The position numbers and the translations under genes are program-made. A stretch of 64,000 bases of DNA from Marinoscillum sp. 108 (GTDB taxonomy: Bacteria; Bacteroidota; Bacteroidia; Cytophagales; Cyclobacteriaceae): assembly GCF_902506655.1 (NCBI RefSeq), contig NZ_LR734808.1:2726501-2790500 (forward strand). The letters run 5' to 3'. Below the pieces are notes generated by a model. The model ran no database searches. It was not told the DNA's origin and saw only the letters and a program-made list of their open reading frames with translations. This document shows positions 41,609 through 51,252 of the stretch, one piece after another (position 1 is the first letter of the stretch; every line of letters begins with the position of its first letter).

Positions 41609-43417
41609 ATGAGAAATGAAATTTTACGCTTTGCTACATGTATGCTGATCGGGCTGGTGTTTCTATCATTAAGCTCCTGCGATAAAGATGAAACTCCTCA
41701 AGCCGCAGAATTGGGGTCAATAACTGGCGTGGTTGTCGATGAGGGCGGGCAGGCCGTTGCAGATGTCAATGTGACGGTTGCGAGTCTGAATGAAGAGGAT
41801 ATTTCCTTAACCACCGGGGCTGACGGAGCATTTCTTGCTGAGAACCTTCCATTGAAAACGCACACGATAACTTTTTCCAAAACAGGATGGCTTACTGTAA
41901 GCATCACTGTGGGAGTAGATAAGTTTGACGACAGTAACGTGGCTACAGCAGATGTGACTATGGTAAATGCTTCTGCAAAGATTAGCGGTACAGTTACTGA
42001 TTCTAAAAATAATGATGCCCCAATAGCAGGTGTAAGTGTAAGCACCGGATCGGAGACCGTCACTACAGGAGAGGATGGTACCTATGCCATCGAGAACCTG
42101 GTGGAAGATGACTATACCATTACCTTTTCGAAAGATACCTATGTGACAGTAGTGAAGGAAATAACTTCATCAGACTTTGTGGATGGTGTGGCTACTGTGG
42201 ATGCCAAACTGGGAGCAGACGAACTCCTGAGGGGTTTTACGTCAGAGGATCTGCTAAATGCAGATAAGTGGTACTACAATGAATACCGCGGTGGTCGCAA
42301 CGCAGATGCCTATCCACATTGGGACTGGGCATGTGATTACATGTCCACACTGGACTTTCAGGGAGCATGGCAGGAGCAAAACGAGGGTACTACCTTGCAG
42401 ATCCGCAATGGCGAGGAGGATCAGGACAATCCAGCAGATCTTGATGTTTTCGATTCGTTTGTCTATGGTAGCAAGCTGATGACAGAGGATAACAAAATAC
42501 TCTCCATCAGATTGCGCACCCACGATGCGGATGAAACAGCTCCGGCTCACTATGGTGTGCAGGTAGTTGATCTTTCCGCGGCTCAGCCGGCTGCAGTAAA
42601 AGTGGGCGGCAATAAGACTTATGGTTCTGGAGATTATGCAGATATTGATTTCGATTTGAGTGATTATGTGGGCAAAGAGGTAATTATAGCTATTGGTATC
42701 TATCGTGAAGCTACCGGTGACTACTGGAAACAACTCGTACTTCGAGCCATCAGGTTCTCTAATCAAAAAGTAGAAGGAACAAACTGGCTACCGGGTACAG
42801 AGGTAATCGAAGGATGGAAGCTCACTCAGGAAACAGTACGTTCAACCATGCCTCACACCAAGTCATCATTTACAGGTATTAGCCCTGTGAGCGGAAACAG
42901 AGATAACTATGTAGACGCATACCGCGCATGGAGAGATGTTGACCATATAGGTGCCGAATGGTCTTTTGTACCACTCAAGAAAGATCCTGAAGTATTTGCT
43001 TCTGAAGGGTACATCATCAAAACCCGAAATACAGCTGAGGTGAGTACTACAGTACCCGAGGCCTATATGTATGCCAAATTTTCTATTGCTTCCGGCAGCA
43101 ATCAAATGACGCTGAATACGCGTAATTTTGGTGATAACCCCACGTATTTCAAGCTTACCGCCATTCAGGACAATGGTACCGTCACTCACATAGCGCCCAC
43201 GTCTAATACAGCCCAGGAAGCCAGTGCAGCCGCAGACGGTTGTTGGACTTTCAAACATGGAGATGGAGGTGCTGATAATCCTGAAGGCTACGCTTCGTTC
43301 GTTTACGATTTGTCGCAGTTCGATGGTGAGGATGTTACACTTGCGTTTGGGGTCTATAATGGAGTTGCAGACTCAGGTGAGAACAAGCTTGTTTTCTACA
43401 GCATTGAATTGAACTAA
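41609..43417 (+). CDS. Lipoprotein with two CarboxypepD_reg-like domains, candidate surface glycan-binding protein
   Basis: The 602-aa protein has a lipoprotein signal (FLSLSSC, Cys24) and two Ig-like carboxypeptidase-regulatory domains (about 35-115, GSITGVVVDEGGQAVADVNV; about 120-205, KISGTVTDSKNNDAPIAGVS). Two related beta-rich domains of about 190 residues follow (one starting LLNADKWYYNEYRGGRN, the other EGWKLTQETVRSTMPHTK), each ending in a FSNQKVEG- or FYSIELN-like strand. No catalytic motif is seen. First-gene position ahead of GH76 and SusCD fits a surface glycan-binding protein. Confidence 0.7.
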   Translation: MRNEILRFATCMLIGLVFLSLSSCDKDETPQAAELGSITGVVVDEGGQAVADVNVTVASLNEEDISLTTGADGAFLAENLPLKTHTITFSKTGWLTVSITVGVDKFDDSNVATADVTMVNASAKISGTVTDSKNNDAPIAGVSVSTGSETVTTGEDGTYAIENLVEDDYTITFSKDTYVTVVKEITSSDFVDGVATVDAKLGADELLRGFTSEDLLNADKWYYNEYRGGRNADAYPHWDWACDYMSTLDFQGAWQEQNEGTTLQIRNGEEDQDNPADLDVFDSFVYGSKLMTEDNKILSIRLRTHDADETAPAHYGVQVVDLSAAQPAAVKVGGNKTYGSGDYADIDFDLSDYVGKEVIIAIGIYREATGDYWKQLVLRAIRFSNQKVEGTNWLPGTEVIEGWKLTQETVRSTMPHTKSSFTGISPVSGNRDNYVDAYRAWRDVDHIGAEWSFVPLKKDPEVFASEGYIIKTRNTAEVSTTVPEAYMYAKFSIASGSNQMTLNTRNFGDNPTYFKLTAIQDNGTVTHIAPTSNTAQEASAAADGCWTFKHGDGGADNPEGYASFVYDLSQFDGEDVTLAFGVYNGVADSGENKLVFYSIELN

Positions 43418-43434
43418 AATTGAATAAGAGCACG

Positions 43435-44880
43435 ATGCTAACATTTAATAAGATAATATCTATCTGTTGTTTTGTTTTACTCATCACCATGGTCGCATGT
43501 GGTGATTCGGGATCTAATCCAGGTCCTGATTCAAAGGAGGAGTTGAGCTTATCTGAGCGAAACCTCCTACGCGCCATGGAGCTCACTGACAGTGCCATCT
43601 CTGCCCACTTTTCGGGGGCAGGGATGGCAATGGCCAGGTATTATAATCCTTATACCGACCTGCGTTCAGATGAAATCGGAAGTATATGGATGTATACCAG
43701 CGCCATTGAAGCAGTGAACGCAATTCTGCACAGCCTTGAGCGCCAAAAGGGAGGGGGTAATTCGAAACTGTATGACGAACACTTCAACAGGTATACCGAG
43801 GTGTTATCCAGCCTGTATGAAAATGCGAAATTTTATCAGGGCACTTTCGAGCTTGTCTCTTATACTCAGACCAAAGAGTGGACCATATATGGGGTGAACC
43901 GTGGGGCAGGTAAAGGAGCTGCGAGTGTGGCTGGTATCATGAATGTGTATGATGATCAGATGTGGTTTATTCGGGAGTTGGTGGAAAGTTATAAACTGAC
44001 CGGCAACGATGCGTACCTCCAGGAGGCTGAGTATTTGACAGAATATGTATTGGATGGATGGGATTGCACCATAGATGACAATGGGGAAGAACTGGGCGGC
44101 ATTACCTGGGGCCCCGGGTATGTGACCAAGCATTCTTGCAGTAACGGCCCCATGATTAGTCCATTGGTGTGGCTGCATGAGATATACCAAGGCAAATCGG
44201 ATCAGATTACGCATCGCTACATTGATGCGCAGGATAAAGAGACCAGAAGAACGGTACAGGTGACTAAGAGTGATTACTACCTGGACTTTGCAAAAAAAAT
44301 CTATGCATGGCAGGAAGAGCGCTTGTTGCGATCTGATGGGGTATATGATGACCTGATGGGCGGTTGCTCCCCTGGAGGACCGGAAACAGAAACCGTCAAT
44401 GGAAAGACTTACCGCAAGGGTATCAGGTGTAGAGATATGGCCGGTCCTGCCATTACTTATAACAGTGGTAGCATGCTCTCAGGAGCAGCTGATCTGTTCA
44501 GAGTCACAGGGGATGACCAGTACCGCAAGGATGCGAGTAATTTGTCTGACGCCAGCTTTGAATATTTTGCCAATCCGGAGCAAACCAAAGAGGGGTATTA
44601 TACCTGGGATATCAGTGGATTCAACAACTGGTTCAATGGTGTACTCATGAGGGCATATGTAGATGCTTACCCGGAACACAAGCCCGTAGCTGACTACATT
44701 GATTCCTTTCAGAAGAACCTTGATTACGGTTATGAAAACTTCTTGTACGAGGGGTTTTTACCTACCAATTTGCTGGTAGGCTGGAGCCAGACCAATAACA
44801 ACAACAGGACAGAAGGCATGTTCAATTTCGCGTTTGCAGCAGAGTATGCCGTATTGGCGAGATACGAACTTGAAAAATGA
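43435..44880 (+). CDS. GH76 endo-alpha-1,6-mannanase lipoprotein
   Basis: The start is taken at the ATG at 43435 (481 aa); a TTG at 43420 adds five residues only. The lipoprotein signal is LLITMVAC (Cys22). The (alpha/alpha)6 fold of GH76 has the family catalytic pair of adjacent aspartates in NVYDDQMWFIREL (D173, D174), followed by TWGPGYVTKHSCSNGPMISP. GH76 enzymes cut the alpha-1,6-mannan backbone of fungal cell-wall mannan. Surface location is expected from the lipoprotein signal and the pairing with SusCD. Confidence 0.9.
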   Translation: MLTFNKIISICCFVLLITMVACGDSGSNPGPDSKEELSLSERNLLRAMELTDSAISAHFSGAGMAMARYYNPYTDLRSDEIGSIWMYTSAIEAVNAILHSLERQKGGGNSKLYDEHFNRYTEVLSSLYENAKFYQGTFELVSYTQTKEWTIYGVNRGAGKGAASVAGIMNVYDDQMWFIRELVESYKLTGNDAYLQEAEYLTEYVLDGWDCTIDDNGEELGGITWGPGYVTKHSCSNGPMISPLVWLHEIYQGKSDQITHRYIDAQDKETRRTVQVTKSDYYLDFAKKIYAWQEERLLRSDGVYDDLMGGCSPGGPETETVNGKTYRKGIRCRDMAGPAITYNSGSMLSGAADLFRVTGDDQYRKDASNLSDASFEYFANPEQTKEGYYTWDISGFNNWFNGVLMRAYVDAYPEHKPVADYIDSFQKNLDYGYENFLYEGFLPTNLLVGWSQTNNNNRTEGMFNFAFAAEYAVLARYELEK

Positions 44881-44896
44881 TAAACTGACTTAACCT

Positions 44897-47800
44897 ATGC
44901 CAAATAAATACAAGCAATTGTCTGTAAGACTGTTAAAGTATTCCGTACGTGGGATGCTTGTTCAGTGCCTGTTTTTAGCTTCCGCTCTCGTGGCGGAGGC
45001 AAGCACTGAGGAGAATGTGAATTATACTGTTGCGGCTGATTTGCAACAGGAGTTGACAGTCACCGGAAAAGTGACTTCAGAGGATGGAGAAGGCTTGCCG
45101 GGTGTGACCATCAAAATTAAGAGTACCGGTCAGGGAACTACCACCAATATCGATGGGACGTACAGGGTCAAGGTGCCGGATGAAGGTGCTGTTTTGGTCT
45201 TCTCATTTATCGGTTATAAGCAGCAGGAAATTACCGTAGGAGCCAGCTCGGTCATTGACGTGGCTTTGGAGCCGGACATTCAGCAGCTGAATGAAGTGAT
45301 AGTGGTTGGGTATGGTACCCAGGAGAAAGTTACAATCACAGGATCTGTGGCCAGTATCAAAGGTGAAGAAATGCTTCAAACCAGAAACGAAAATCCACAA
45401 AATATGCTAACCGGCCGGGTGGCGGGTGTTCGGGTATGGCAAAGAAGCGCAGAGCCGGGAACGTTCAATAACAATTTTGATATACGTGGTTTTGAGGGAA
45501 GTCCCTTGGTGGTGATAGATGGAGTGCCTCGTACCATGGCAGATTTTCAGCGGTTGAATCCCAATGACATAGAGGATATTTCTGTACTCAAAGATGCTTC
45601 AGCAGCCATTTATGGTGTTCGTGCTGCTAGTGGAGTAGTGTTGGTCTCCACTAAAAAAGGATCCGCAGGTAAAACCAAAATTTCCTATAATGGATCATAT
45701 ACCCTACAGAAGCCATCGCGTATGCCGATGCTCGCAGATCCATACGAAACCATGACCCTCTACAACGAGAAATCGATGAATAATATCAGTGGGGGCACGA
45801 TCATCTATGATGAAGATGATTTCGAAGCATTTCGTACGGGCAGGCGCAGAGCCGCAGATTGGAACTCATTGTTGCTATCGGACTACTCTCCTCAGACGCA
45901 GCACAACATCAGCATTACCGGAGGATCCGACCAAACCCAATACTTCATTGGTGGTGGATACTTGTTTCAGGAGGGATTCTTCAAATCCGGGGATTTGAAC
46001 TATGAGAAATTCAACCTTAGATCCAATATTACCACAGAGCTCACGGAAGGGTTGAAGTTTAATATCAACCTGGCAGGGGTGCTGGATCAGCGCAATTCTC
46101 CTTATTCCAGTTCGGTAGATATCATCAGAAATTATTGGAGACAAGGGGTTTTGTTTCCTGCTTATGCAGATCCGGAAAACACATTGCTGAATTATCAGGG
46201 GCTGGATCTGGAGCAAAACACCGTGGCCATGATGACTTCCGATATTTCCGGATACCGTCAATACAATCAGAGAAACTTTCAATCCTCGGCATCTCTGGAA
46301 TACGATATGGAAACACTCGCCAGCGCATTGAAGGGGCTATCTGCCAAGGCGATGATTAGTTATGACTATCGGTTTGATGATAACAATTCCTATCGCAGAG
46401 AATACTATCAGTTCATGTATGATGAAGCGACCGACTCGTACGCTTCTAAGCTTTATAACCTGAGCTCTCCAAATCAGATCAGGCGCGAAATGTTTAACAG
46501 GCAGCAGGTTTTGGGGCAGTTTTTACTGAACTATAACCGAACATTTGATTCCAAACATGATGTGAAAGCCCTACTCGGCTGGGAGAGTCAAAGAAAAAAG
46601 GGGGATAACTTCTTCGCCCGAAATGATCTTGCTTTTGCCATGGATCACCTGGTGGGAGGCACCACCGATAACATGGTGAGCGGCATGCTCGGAGACCCGG
46701 ATAATTTATATGTCATTGCCAACGCAGCTGCTTTAGGAAGGCTGAACTACTCGTTTGCAGATCGATACATCGCTGAGTTTCAGTTTCGCTATGATGGTTC
46801 CTCCAAGTTTGTGGAGGATAACCAATGGGGTTTCTTCCCTTCGGGATCAATCGGCTGGCGTATTTCTGAAGAGCCGTTTTTTAATTCCGTTTCAGCTTTG
46901 TCCTTTATTGACCAGCTCAAATTCAGGGCCAGTTATGGTATGACAGCCAATGATGGTTCGCTGAACTATGAGTGGTACCCGGGATATATTTATCCATCTA
47001 CCAGTGGCAATGCAGAGAATGGATATTACAATCAGTATGCGCCCGGCTATGTGTTTGGTGGCGAATTTGTCAATGGAGTAGACCTGATTGTCGCCAATAG
47101 TCACATCTCCTGGTGGAAAGCCAAAACATTTAATGTTGGGGTGGATTTTGAGGGTTGGAATGGTTTGTTTGGCTTCTCAGCCGACTACTTCGACCGCCGC
47201 AGAGAGGGGCTTTTTGAGCGTCGTTCAGGGGATGTACCCACCGCAGTAGGTACCGGAGCTCCCCTGGAAAATGTGAACAGCGATCGTCAGTTTGGTATCG
47301 ACCTTCAGCTCTCACATTTCAATAGAATCGGTCAGTTTTCATATAAAGTGAAAGCGATTAGTACCATTACCCGAAGGAAATGGCTTACGGCTGTTCAAAA
47401 TGGACCTTATGCTAACTCCTATGATCAATGGCGGAATGACAACCTAACCGACAGGTACCAGGGGGTACAATTTGGCTACGAAGAGGCAGGGCGTTATGAA
47501 GATTGGGAGGATATTTGGTCATACCCCATCTATAAGGATCGAGACATATTGCCGGGAGATTATAAGTATGAAGACTGGAATGGCGATGGCGAAATCAACA
47601 GTTTGGACGAACATCCTTTTGCTTTTGACCAAACTCCGTGGATGAACTTCAGCTTATCCTTTGATGGCTCCTACAAAAATTTTGACCTGAGCTTCCTCTT
47701 TCAGGGTACTGCTATGGGGTCTATGCAATATCAGGAACCACTGTACGGTATCTGGGGAACAAATGGAGGTGGTACTTTGACCCAATACCTGGACCGCTGG

Positions 47801-48127
47801 CATCCGGTAGATCCGTCAGCAGATCCCTACGATCCTGAGACCGATTGGGTAAGCGGATACTATGGGTATACCGGCAACTATCCCTTTGGAAATTCCGATT
47901 TCAACCGTGTCAGTACGGCTTACCTGAGGCTCAAAAGTATAGAGGCGGGCTACACGCTCAAGCCGAAGCAGTCATCTTCTATGAATGTGCGTGTATTTGC
48001 CAACACCTATAATCTATTCACGATCACAGGGGTCAGATTTGTTGATCCGGAACATCCTGATAGCGACCTGGGCCGATTGTATCCGCTCAGTAAAACATAC
48101 ACGTTGGGAATTTCAGCCTCATTTTAA
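44897..48127 (+). CDS. SusC/RagA family TonB-linked outer-membrane transporter
   Basis: The 1,076-aa protein has a signal-like N-terminus, a CarboxypepD_reg-like domain (LTVTGKVTSEDGEGLPGVTI, with FSFIGYKQQEI), the TonB-box region (NEVIVVGYGTQ), a plug domain (NPNDIEDISVLKDASAAIYG), and a long beta-barrel ending in TLGISASF, a typical terminal strand. No STN/FecR-signalling domain precedes the plug. With the SusD partner it imports oligosaccharides, here predicted manno-oligosaccharides. It follows GH76 by 16 nt. Confidence 0.96.
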   Translation: MPNKYKQLSVRLLKYSVRGMLVQCLFLASALVAEASTEENVNYTVAADLQQELTVTGKVTSEDGEGLPGVTIKIKSTGQGTTTNIDGTYRVKVPDEGAVLVFSFIGYKQQEITVGASSVIDVALEPDIQQLNEVIVVGYGTQEKVTITGSVASIKGEEMLQTRNENPQNMLTGRVAGVRVWQRSAEPGTFNNNFDIRGFEGSPLVVIDGVPRTMADFQRLNPNDIEDISVLKDASAAIYGVRAASGVVLVSTKKGSAGKTKISYNGSYTLQKPSRMPMLADPYETMTLYNEKSMNNISGGTIIYDEDDFEAFRTGRRRAADWNSLLLSDYSPQTQHNISITGGSDQTQYFIGGGYLFQEGFFKSGDLNYEKFNLRSNITTELTEGLKFNINLAGVLDQRNSPYSSSVDIIRNYWRQGVLFPAYADPENTLLNYQGLDLEQNTVAMMTSDISGYRQYNQRNFQSSASLEYDMETLASALKGLSAKAMISYDYRFDDNNSYRREYYQFMYDEATDSYASKLYNLSSPNQIRREMFNRQQVLGQFLLNYNRTFDSKHDVKALLGWESQRKKGDNFFARNDLAFAMDHLVGGTTDNMVSGMLGDPDNLYVIANAAALGRLNYSFADRYIAEFQFRYDGSSKFVEDNQWGFFPSGSIGWRISEEPFFNSVSALSFIDQLKFRASYGMTANDGSLNYEWYPGYIYPSTSGNAENGYYNQYAPGYVFGGEFVNGVDLIVANSHISWWKAKTFNVGVDFEGWNGLFGFSADYFDRRREGLFERRSGDVPTAVGTGAPLENVNSDRQFGIDLQLSHFNRIGQFSYKVKAISTITRRKWLTAVQNGPYANSYDQWRNDNLTDRYQGVQFGYEEAGRYEDWEDIWSYPIYKDRDILPGDYKYEDWNGDGEINSLDEHPFAFDQTPWMNFSLSFDGSYKNFDLSFLFQGTAMGSMQYQEPLYGIWGTNGGGTLTQYLDRWHPVDPSADPYDPETDWVSGYYGYTGNYPFGNSDFNRVSTAYLRLKSIEAGYTLKPKQSSSMNVRVFANTYNLFTITGVRFVDPEHPDSDLGRLYPLSKTYTLGISASF

Positions 48128-48171
48128 GAAATGGTTACTGTGAAACAACGAACTGAAAATTTGATGATGAT

Positions 48172-50229
48172 ATGAAAAGGATATATATATTATTTCTGAT
48201 AAGCTTACTCACCATCTCTGCTTGTGCAGACCTGGACATACCACCGCCAAACGTGGTGGGTGATGAAACGCTCTTGACCAGCGAATCCGGAATGAAGGTT
48301 TATCTGGCGCGCATGTATAGCCGAATGCCTTTTGAGGACTTCAAATACATGCCCCAGTGGGGCTTTGAGTACAACGGATGGCTTAATGCCCTGGGAATAG
48401 CCGGCACCGGCGAAGCATTGAATCGAGATGGGATTTGTGCGGCCTTTACCGGTGAACGTACACCCTACTGGGGTCAGGCATTTACATTGCTGAGAGATGC
48501 GAATTACCTGATTGAAACTTTGCCGGAGTATCAGAGCTCATTTCCAAGTGTTACTTACAATCACTATTTGGGAGAGGCATATTTTGCCAGAGCGATGGTG
48601 TTTGCTGCTATGGCTAGACGCTTCGGGGGTGTTCCGCTGGTAACAAAGCTGATCGAATATCCTGCAGATGCTGCAGAAGCGGATATACCACGGGCCACAG
48701 AAGAAGAGACATGGGATCAGGTGTTGGCGGACTTTGACCAGGCCATTGACCTGCTGCAGCCCACCAGCCAGGAGCGTGGCTATGCCAACAAGTACGTGGC
48801 TTTGTCATTCAAGTCTGAGGCTATGTTGTATGCGGGGAGTGTAGCCAAATACAATGAGACCGTTCCCGGACGTCTGACAGGTTTTGGATTGAAAACAGGC
48901 GTGCGAGTGATTGGCTTTGACGAGGGCTCATGGCAGACAGCATCCATCAGATACTTTAGAGAAGCCTATGCGGCTGCACAGGAGGTGATCAACAGTGGGG
49001 CATATTCACTCTATATGAACAAATGGGTAGAAGGTGATCCTGAAGCTCAATATCAGAATATGGTCGATATGTTTAGTGACCTCTCGAGCTCCGAAAATAT
49101 CTATGTAAAGGAATATGTCTACCCGACAGTAACTCATGGATACGATGCTTATAGTGCTCCATTTATCTTTAAGGCACCACTGGCATCAGGGGTTTGTCCT
49201 ACCGCTGATTTTGTGGAATTGTTTGATGGTTTTGATCGGTATCCGAATGGTACCCTCAAGGTAACCACAGGCAATTCCAACACGGAAGGGGACTACCTGA
49301 TGTATGATTCACCAATGGATTTTTTCAGCAATGCTGAGCCACGTCTGCGCGCCTATGTGATCTTCCCGGGGGATGTATTCAAGGGTAAGGAAATAGAAAT
49401 CAGAGCTGGAGTATATACGGGATCAGAGCCTGTAGAGCCCCTTTTCAACGACTACTCATTTGCGGCAGCCGAGACTCGCTACCAGCAGCTGAGTGAGTAC
49501 ACCCAGTCACCAAAGTCGTTGTTTCTTAGCTCCAGAGAAGGAAATGGCCAGGAAACCGTGAATTATAATGGAGCTGAAATGACCGCCGCAGGCGCCAACG
49601 GGCCATTCTATGACAATGGTGAAGGGTGTCTTACAGGGCTTTACGGACGTAAATGGCTGAATGATGACCCTTCGTTTGATGCGGGCGAGGGCAGGTCAGA
49701 TCAGCACTTTATCCTTATGCGATATGCAGAGGTATTGCTCAATGCCGCCGAAGCGGCTGTAGAACTGTCTCTTACCGGAGAGGTCGCACCTGATGGGTCA
49801 GATCTGATGCTTACAGCTACTTCTGCTGTGAACCAAATCCGAAGACGGGCAGGAGCCACTTTGCTGGCAGGCAATATTACTCCGGACATTACAGGTCGTA
49901 ACATCGTGCGCAGGGAGCGACGAAAAGAGCTGGCCCTGGAGCACAAGACCAAATGGGATGTGCGCAGATGGCGGGTACAGCACTACGAAGGCAGAGATGG
50001 ATTTTGGGGCGAAACCCGAGATGCGGATCAATTCAGTAATAACTCTCGCTATCGCTTCCGGGGGCTTTATCCCTTCTTTTCTACAGAGAGCGGTCAGTAC
50101 TTTTTTGATGCGAGGTTTCAGTGGGTAAGTCTGAAAACCTTCGAGTACAATGTGGTGGACTACTATTTCGCCATTCCTGGCAATGAAGTGGCCAAAAGCT
50201 CGATGATTGACCAACAACCAAACAGATAA
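48172..50229 (+). CDS. SusD/RagB family glycan-binding lipoprotein
   Basis: The 685-aa lipoprotein (signal ISLLTISAC, Cys18) has the SusD-type TPR core (LLRDANYLIETLPEYQSS; YLGEAYFARAMVFAAMARRF) and the C-terminal RagB part (RRERRKELALEHKTKWDVRR, KTFEYNVVDYYFAIPGNEV). It forms the lid over the SusC barrel. It starts 44 nt after SusC. The protein is longer than the usual 500-600 aa because of an insert in the middle (about residues 300-480). Confidence 0.95.
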   Translation: MKRIYILFLISLLTISACADLDIPPPNVVGDETLLTSESGMKVYLARMYSRMPFEDFKYMPQWGFEYNGWLNALGIAGTGEALNRDGICAAFTGERTPYWGQAFTLLRDANYLIETLPEYQSSFPSVTYNHYLGEAYFARAMVFAAMARRFGGVPLVTKLIEYPADAAEADIPRATEEETWDQVLADFDQAIDLLQPTSQERGYANKYVALSFKSEAMLYAGSVAKYNETVPGRLTGFGLKTGVRVIGFDEGSWQTASIRYFREAYAAAQEVINSGAYSLYMNKWVEGDPEAQYQNMVDMFSDLSSSENIYVKEYVYPTVTHGYDAYSAPFIFKAPLASGVCPTADFVELFDGFDRYPNGTLKVTTGNSNTEGDYLMYDSPMDFFSNAEPRLRAYVIFPGDVFKGKEIEIRAGVYTGSEPVEPLFNDYSFAAAETRYQQLSEYTQSPKSLFLSSREGNGQETVNYNGAEMTAAGANGPFYDNGEGCLTGLYGRKWLNDDPSFDAGEGRSDQHFILMRYAEVLLNAAEAAVELSLTGEVAPDGSDLMLTATSAVNQIRRRAGATLLAGNITPDITGRNIVRRERRKELALEHKTKWDVRRWRVQHYEGRDGFWGETRDADQFSNNSRYRFRGLYPFFSTESGQYFFDARFQWVSLKTFEYNVVDYYFAIPGNEVAKSSMIDQQPNR

Positions 50230-50233
50230 GGAA

Positions 50234-51076
50234 ATGAGCTTAAATAAGAATATTCAGAAAATGATAAGAATCCCGAATTATGCTGCTATGCTTTTGCTGA
50301 TTTCACTCAGTGCCTGCAGCTTGTTTGAGTTGGATAACTATGACGCACCCGCCGAAACCCTAAAGGGTGAGGTGGTAGATGTAGCCACTGGAGAGCCAGT
50401 GCTCACCGATCAGGGTAGCGAGGGAATCAGGGTACGTCTGACTGAGCTCAGCTGGGGAGATAATGTAGCTCCAAACCCGGACTTCTTCTGTATGCCCGAC
50501 GGCACTTTTCAGAATACAAGGCTCTTCAAAGGTACCTACAACATTCAGGTGGATGGCCCATTCATTCCCTTGCTAAGGGAAGATGATCGAGGTGTTCCTC
50601 TTGCCAACGAAACCCAGACAATGGAAATTGAAGGGGTAACGAAAGCAAGGTTTGAGGTGCAGCCTTTCCTCAAAGTGGAGTGGGTAGGTTCACCTACAGT
50701 GGTCAACGGCAAGGTAAGGGCGCAGGTCAAGGTGACCAGAGGTGTTTCCGAGGAGGATTTCCAATCCAAAATTGAACCTATGGGTGGTTACAGTGATAGT
50801 TTCTTCAATGTGACTGATGTTCAGCTTTTTGTGAGCTATTCATCTTCTGTTGGCTACCGAGCCAGGGACACTCGCTGGTCCAATGCGATCGAATACTCCG
50901 GGGCTTCATTTGACGGTCTGGTAGGAGAGACTATAACCATCGAGTCCACAGGCACCATACCTTCCGGCAGGGCGGTGTTTGTACGGGCAGCAGCTCGTAT
51001 CAACTACGATACACCCAGAGGAAGTGGAATCCGAAGATGGAACTACAATGAGGCCACACAGGTCTTGATTCCTTAG
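50234..51076 (+). CDS. DUF3823 lipoprotein
   Basis: The ATG at 50234, just behind the SusD stop at 50229, gives 280 aa with a lipoprotein signal (AMLLLISLSAC). DUF3823 proteins follow SusCD genes in many polysaccharide loci; the N-terminal part is a carboxypeptidase-regulatory-like domain (ETLKGEVVDVATGEPVL, GTYNIQVDGPFIPL) and the rest a second beta-sandwich. They are taken to be surface accessory glycan-binding proteins. An upstream start at 50207 would overlap SusD by 23 nt and is less likely. Confidence 0.85.
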   Translation: MSLNKNIQKMIRIPNYAAMLLLISLSACSLFELDNYDAPAETLKGEVVDVATGEPVLTDQGSEGIRVRLTELSWGDNVAPNPDFFCMPDGTFQNTRLFKGTYNIQVDGPFIPLLREDDRGVPLANETQTMEIEGVTKARFEVQPFLKVEWVGSPTVVNGKVRAQVKVTRGVSEEDFQSKIEPMGGYSDSFFNVTDVQLFVSYSSSVGYRARDTRWSNAIEYSGASFDGLVGETITIESTGTIPSGRAVFVRAAARINYDTPRGSGIRRWNYNEATQVLIP

Positions 51077-51083
51077 GATATCC

Positions 51084-51124
51084 AAAGGCTTAATACCCTC
51101 TCGGTATGATGGTATTAAGCCTTT
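51084..51124 (+). terminator. 14-bp perfect hairpin behind the SusCD-DUF3823 block
   Basis: AAAGGCTTAATACC (51084-51097) pairs perfectly with GGTATTAAGCCTTT (51111-51124), with a 13-nt loop, 7 nt after the stop. What follows (CAATTTTAATG) is only a weak U-rich stretch. It may separate the SusCD transcript from the enzyme genes behind, or protect its 3' end. Confidence 0.6.
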
Positions 51125-51252
51125 CAATTTTAATGCAGATCCTCCCTTTTTGGCGTCTTAGATAGCTCAGGTTATCTGCCAAATGACAAATGGAATTAGC
51201 CGTTTGTGTGAGGGTGGTTTGCTCTTTTTCTAAATGAAGATTGTTAAGATAA